DNA of 64,000 nt. It comes from Prevotella sp. P5-92. GTDB taxonomy: Bacteria > Bacteroidota > Bacteroidia > Bacteroidales > Bacteroidaceae. A program made the translations under genes and the position numbers. Under the pieces are notes generated by a model. The model did not search any database, had not been told where the DNA came from, and saw only the letters and a list, made by a program, of their open reading frames with translations. This document shows, in pieces, positions 60,944-64,000 of this stretch. The stretch covers positions 62,001 to 126,000 of the forward strand of contig NZ_NPJG01000007.1 in the NCBI RefSeq assembly GCF_002251245.1, read 5' to 3'. How positions within the stretch are numbered: position 1 is the stretch's first letter; every line of letters begins with the position of its first letter.

Positions 60944-62014
60944 CTATAGCGTGCCCTTTGTGCTCGGCAGTTCGTAGTGATAGATGTCGCGACGTACTGC
61001 CATTTTCAGGCTCCTTGCCAGTGCCTTGAAGATGCCTTCTATCTTGTGATGCTCGTTTTGTCCTTCTGCCTTGATATTGAGGTTCATGCGAGCAGCATCG
61101 CTAAGACTCTTGAAGAAATGGAGGAACATCTCGGTGGGCATCTCGCCGATGCGTTCGCGACGGAAATCGGCATCCCATACCAACCATGGCCGTCCTCCAA
61201 AGTCGAGTGCCACCGAACAGAGACAGTCGTCCATGGGCAAGCAGTAGCCATAACGCTCAATGCCTCGTTTGTCGCCCAAAGCCTTTAATAAACACTCGCC
61301 GAGAGCGAGGGCCGTGTCTTCGATGGTGTGGTGTTCATCCACATGTAGGTCGCCTTTGGTGTTGATTGTAAGATCGATCATGCCATGCTTGCCAATCTGC
61401 TCGAGCATGTGATCAAAGAAACCAAGACCGGTAGAGATGTCGCAACGTCCCGTGCCGTCAAGATTTGCAGCCACGTGGATATCGGTCTCTTTTGTGGTGC
61501 GTGTCACTTCAGCCCTGCGTTCTCCTGCAAAGAGCAGTTCGGTAATCTTGTCCCAGTCCATGCCGTCTTTCCCGAGAATGAGCGCTTTGCATCCAATGTT
61601 TTCCGCAAACTGACGGTCGGTCTCCCGGTCGCCGATGACAAAGCTATTAGCGATATCGTATTCGGGATTGTTGAGATATTTTGTGACAAGTCCGGTGTTT
61701 GGCTTCCTCGTGGGAGCATTGTCCTCGGGGAAGTGGCGGTCTATGAGTATCTCGTCGAACGTAATGCCCTCTCCTTCGAGAGTCTGTAGTATAAAGTTAT
61801 GTACAGGCCAGAAGGTGTCTTCTGGAAAAGAGTCAGTGCCAAGTCCATCTTGATTTGACACCATGACAAATTCGAAGTCGAGTTTAGCACGTATGAATCC
61901 CAAGTTGCGGAACATGCCCTTGGTGAACTTTAGTTTGTCGAAGGAGTCGATCTGTTCGTCGGCGGGTTCCTCGATAAGAGTACCGTCGCGGTCGATAAAT
62001 AATAAACGTTTCAT
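60944..62014 (-). CDS. hisB: Bifunctional histidinol-phosphatase/imidazoleglycerol-phosphate dehydratase
   Basis: A 356-residue fusion for two steps of histidine synthesis. The N-terminal HAD phosphatase has the nucleophile Asp8 in FIDRDGTL and VIGDRETD later. The dehydratase domain from about residue 168 includes [33 protein letters not shown] and [21 protein letters not shown], with the paired His metal sites. Other his genes are not in the window. It follows the membrane protein gene by two bases. Confidence 0.97.
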   Translation of the reverse strand: MKRLLFIDRDGTLIEEPADEQIDSFDKLKFTKGMFRNLGFIRAKLDFEFVMVSNQDGLGTDSFPEDTFWPVHNFILQTLEGEGITFDEILIDRHFPEDNAPTRKPNTGLVTKYLNNPEYDIANSFVIGDRETDRQFAENIGCKALILGKDGMDWDKITELLFAGERRAEVTRTTKETDIHVAANLDGTGRCDISTGLGFFDHMLEQIGKHGMIDLTINTKGDLHVDEHHTIEDTALALGECLLKALGDKRGIERYGYCLPMDDCLCSVALDFGGRPWLVWDADFRRERIGEMPTEMFLHFFKSLSDAARMNLNIKAEGQNEHHKIEGIFKALARSLKMAVRRDIYHYELPSTKGTL

Positions 62015-62016
62015 TA

Positions 62017-63003
62017 TCAGATATTTTGTATTTCTTTATTAAATTTATTCTTTTCGTTTTCCTGTGTCTCGATAGAACCGTAGATATAATACGTGATGAA
62101 GAAGACAACACTTCTCGTCATCACTTCTACAAAGCCGGCAAAAGCCATGGCAATGGCCGTAAGGGGAACTATATAGGAAGGCATGCCGAGAGGGTCGCCA
62201 AAGAGCAGTCCGAGGTTGGCTTGGAAGTTGGCTATTGCCACAACGATAGCTGGCAAGCAGATGACGGCCGACACGAGAGAAATGACCAATGTGGCCATTA
62301 TTAACGATGTGATGATTATTCCAAGATGGCGGAATCCATCACGATAACTGCTCCATGCCGAAGGCCAGAACTTCGCATTTGGTGTAAGGATATATTTCAT
62401 AACGACATGGAATAGTGGAGCGGCGAATACGAGTGTTATGAAGAATGCCGCCATGTTGGAGGCATAAGATGAGATTAGAGTCTCGCCTCCCATTTTGTTG
62501 ATGCCTACAGTGATGCCATAGACGATAGCGGTCACGATGATAGCCATTATATCCGCGAGTAAGAGAGTGCCAAGGAATGCCTTTATGGTACGCCATGCCC
62601 ATTGTCGCGAGAACTCTATGAGTCGTTTAGGTATCGGTATGACTCCTGTATCTTTATGTTCGGCTAAGAGGCGGAACATGCAAGAGTAAGTGGCAGACTC
62701 CATCAGTCCTCCTACGATGAAGGCGAGCAGGGAGACAGCGAACACAACCATATAGTTGTCGAACAAGAGAGGCATGCTGTCTGGATTGACGAGGGCAGTG
62801 AGGTTAAGCCGAGGATATTGTATCACGGCAATAGTGCCAAGAATGCTAACGCAAACGGCAAACAGCGTCGCAGGAAGCCATGAAGCCTTGACTATGCGAC
62901 GGAAGTTAGATAAGTACAGTTGGCAGCCTTTTCTGACGCAAGAACGCGAGCTGCGGACCCTAAAAAGGGCATCTTTACTGGTTTTTTCCATTTTTTTATG
63001 CAT
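62017..63003 (-). CDS. Unknown polytopic membrane protein
   Basis: A 328-residue protein with about six membrane helices (near 45-65, 85-105, 140-165, 190-215, 235-262 and 280-310) and charged ends. The N-terminal basic stretch ([29 protein letters not shown]) suggests a cytoplasmic N-terminus. I do not recognise a named family; similar proteins of unknown role are common in Prevotella-like genomes. It is co-transcribed with hisB. A second ATG lies four codons downstream. Confidence 0.75.
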   Translation of the reverse strand: MHKKMEKTSKDALFRVRSSRSCVRKGCQLYLSNFRRIVKASWLPATLFAVCVSILGTIAVIQYPRLNLTALVNPDSMPLLFDNYMVVFAVSLLAFIVGGLMESATYSCMFRLLAEHKDTGVIPIPKRLIEFSRQWAWRTIKAFLGTLLLADIMAIIVTAIVYGITVGINKMGGETLISSYASNMAAFFITLVFAAPLFHVVMKYILTPNAKFWPSAWSSYRDGFRHLGIIITSLIMATLVISLVSAVICLPAIVVAIANFQANLGLLFGDPLGMPSYIVPLTAIAMAFAGFVEVMTRSVVFFITYYIYGSIETQENEKNKFNKEIQNI

Positions 63004-63019
63004 TTATTTTCTTTCGGAG

Positions 63020-63050
63020 TTGCAAAGATAATAATTTTTTGTTATCTTTG
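63020..63050 (+). promoter_or_regulatory. Promoter of the Gfo/Idh/MocA gene
   Basis: TTG, 20 bases, TATCTTTG, 21 bases before the ATG. Confidence 0.7.
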
Positions 63051-63054
63051 CCAA
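63023..63054 (-). promoter_or_regulatory. Promoter of the membrane protein-hisB operon
   Basis: TTG, 21 bases, TATCTTTG on the minus strand. It overlaps the divergent promoter almost base for base, so only one can be used at a time. Confidence 0.6.
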
Positions 63055-63071
63055 CAATATTAATACTTATT

Positions 63072-64000
63072 ATGAAAATATTGAAATGGGGCTTCATCGG
63101 ATGTGGTGAAGTGACAGAAAAAAAGAGCGGTCCGGCGTTTAGTGAAGTACCCGGTTCCACGGTAGAGGCAGTGATGAGCCGAAGCGAGAAAAACGCACGC
63201 CGATATGCCGAAAAACACGGTATCGGGAAGTGGTACACCGACGCACAGGAGATAATCGACGACCCGGACATCAATGCCATATATATTGCGACGCCTCCGT
63301 CGAGTCATGCCACCTTTGCTATCATGGCTATGAAGGCGGGCAAACCAGTGTATGTGGAGAAACCACTGGCAGCGAACTACGAGGACTGCTCACGTATCAA
63401 CAGGGTGAGCGAGGAGACCCGTGTGCCTTGTTTCGTGGCATACTATCGCCGATATTTGCCGTATTTCCAGAAGGTGAAACAGATTATCACCGATGGGACT
63501 ATTGGCAACGTGATGAATGTGCAGATACGTTTTGCCGTTCCTCCGCGCGATCTGGACTATTCACATCCAGAGAATCTTCCCTGGAGACTGCAGCCTGACA
63601 TTGCCGGAGGCGGATATTTCTACGACCTCGCCCCGCACCAGCTCGACCTGCTGCAGGATATGTTTGGAGTGATAGTGGATGCTGACGGGATATGCGCTAA
63701 TCGCGCGGGATTATATAATGTGGAAGACTCTGTAAGCGCATGCTTCAGATTTGAGAGTGGACTGCCCGGGAGTGGCTCGTGGTGTTTCGTGGCGCATGAG
63801 TCGGCCAAGGAAGACCGCATAGAGGTGATAGGCGACAAAGGACAGTTGAGCTTCTCGGTGTTCAACTACGACCCGATATGTCTTCATACTCTCGAAGGGA
63901 AGCAAAGCCTTGTTGTACCCAATCCTCCTTATGTTCAGTATCCTCTGATAAAGAGTGTGATAGAACATCTTCAGGGCCTTGGCGTTTGCTCGTGTACAAG
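63072..64000 (+). CDS. Gfo/Idh/MocA-family oxidoreductase, 3'-incomplete
   Basis: 309 codons are visible before the window ends. The NAD-binding start is KWGFIGCGEVTEKKSGPAF; the conserved EKP of this family is in GKPVYVEKPLAANYEDC. The C-terminal substrate domain includes PDIAGGGYFYDLAPHQLDLLQDMFG, with the His of the catalytic region. The family oxidises sugars or sugar-like compounds; the substrate cannot be told. It stands divergent from the membrane protein gene. Confidence 0.9.
   Translation, partial: MKILKWGFIGCGEVTEKKSGPAFSEVPGSTVEAVMSRSEKNARRYAEKHGIGKWYTDAQEIIDDPDINAIYIATPPSSHATFAIMAMKAGKPVYVEKPLAANYEDCSRINRVSEETRVPCFVAYYRRYLPYFQKVKQIITDGTIGNVMNVQIRFAVPPRDLDYSHPENLPWRLQPDIAGGGYFYDLAPHQLDLLQDMFGVIVDADGICANRAGLYNVEDSVSACFRFESGLPGSGSWCFVAHESAKEDRIEVIGDKGQLSFSVFNYDPICLHTLEGKQSLVVPNPPYVQYPLIKSVIEHLQGLGVCSCT

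Noticed and set aside
1..64000. CRISPR array
   Set aside because: No set of regularly spaced 25-40 base repeats with unique spacers; the phase-9 arrays have no spacers.

Overview
The window comes from a Bacteroidota chromosome, most likely order Bacteroidales and close to Prevotella. The evidence is the repeated promoter pattern (TTTG, about 20 bases, TAnnTTTG) in front of many genes, the general lack of Shine-Dalgarno sites, and typical families: a LruC/BspA-type surface lipoprotein, GldB- and PorT-like proteins, a CHU_C domain, TamL, DUF5606, DUF4861, and a Dna2-like helicase. Most of the window is compact, ordinary core genome.

Layout. 1-3,570: minus-strand operon rplY-pth-S4 protein-purN-Ca/Na antiporter, preceded by the start of a probable queuosine-precursor transporter. 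3,606-10,407: plus-strand operon nusB-yajC-ybbR-coaE-DUF5606-nuclease/helicase. 10,514-18,509: cdd, a GH73/LysM autolysin, and one minus-strand operon tolC-macA-macB ATPase-permease-LytS-type kinase-LytTR regulator (tripartite efflux with its own two-component system). 18,744-24,390: tRNA-Cys, PBP1A, pyrBI, glyA. 24,416-37,073: DUF4861 protein, GldB-like lipoprotein, radical SAM protein, uvrA, CHU_C protein, a periplasmic-binding-like protein with a PorT-like barrel and a POT transporter, and an M3 metallopeptidase. 37,247-41,332: polyprenyl-phosphate sugar transferase and a LruC-BACON-BspA lipoprotein.

41,616-51,041 is a 9.4 kb integrative mobilizable element inserted in the 3' end of a tRNA-Ser(CGA) gene. 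It is bounded by a 17-base direct repeat. It carries an IntDOT-like tyrosine integrase with an excisionase-type HTH protein, a MobV relaxase with a candidate oriT, a Toprim primase and a DUF3987 protein next to an iteron-like region, and a probable small RNA. It also carries one cargo operon encoding a small cytoplasmic protein and a fimbrillin-like lipoprotein. The last 40 codons of that lipoprotein look like the variable region of a diversity-generating retroelement (DGR) target. No reverse transcriptase is visible in the window.

51,159-64,000 returns to core genes: serC-serA-DUF1015-yigZ (serine synthesis), an MBL hydrolase with a DbpA-like RNA helicase, tamL opposite a SpoU RNA methyltransferase, hisB with an unknown membrane protein, and an incomplete Gfo/Idh/MocA oxidoreductase.

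A second theme is a set of intergenic arrays with 9-base periodicity in at least five places. They differ in sequence family but share the period. I do not recognise them as a named repeat class.
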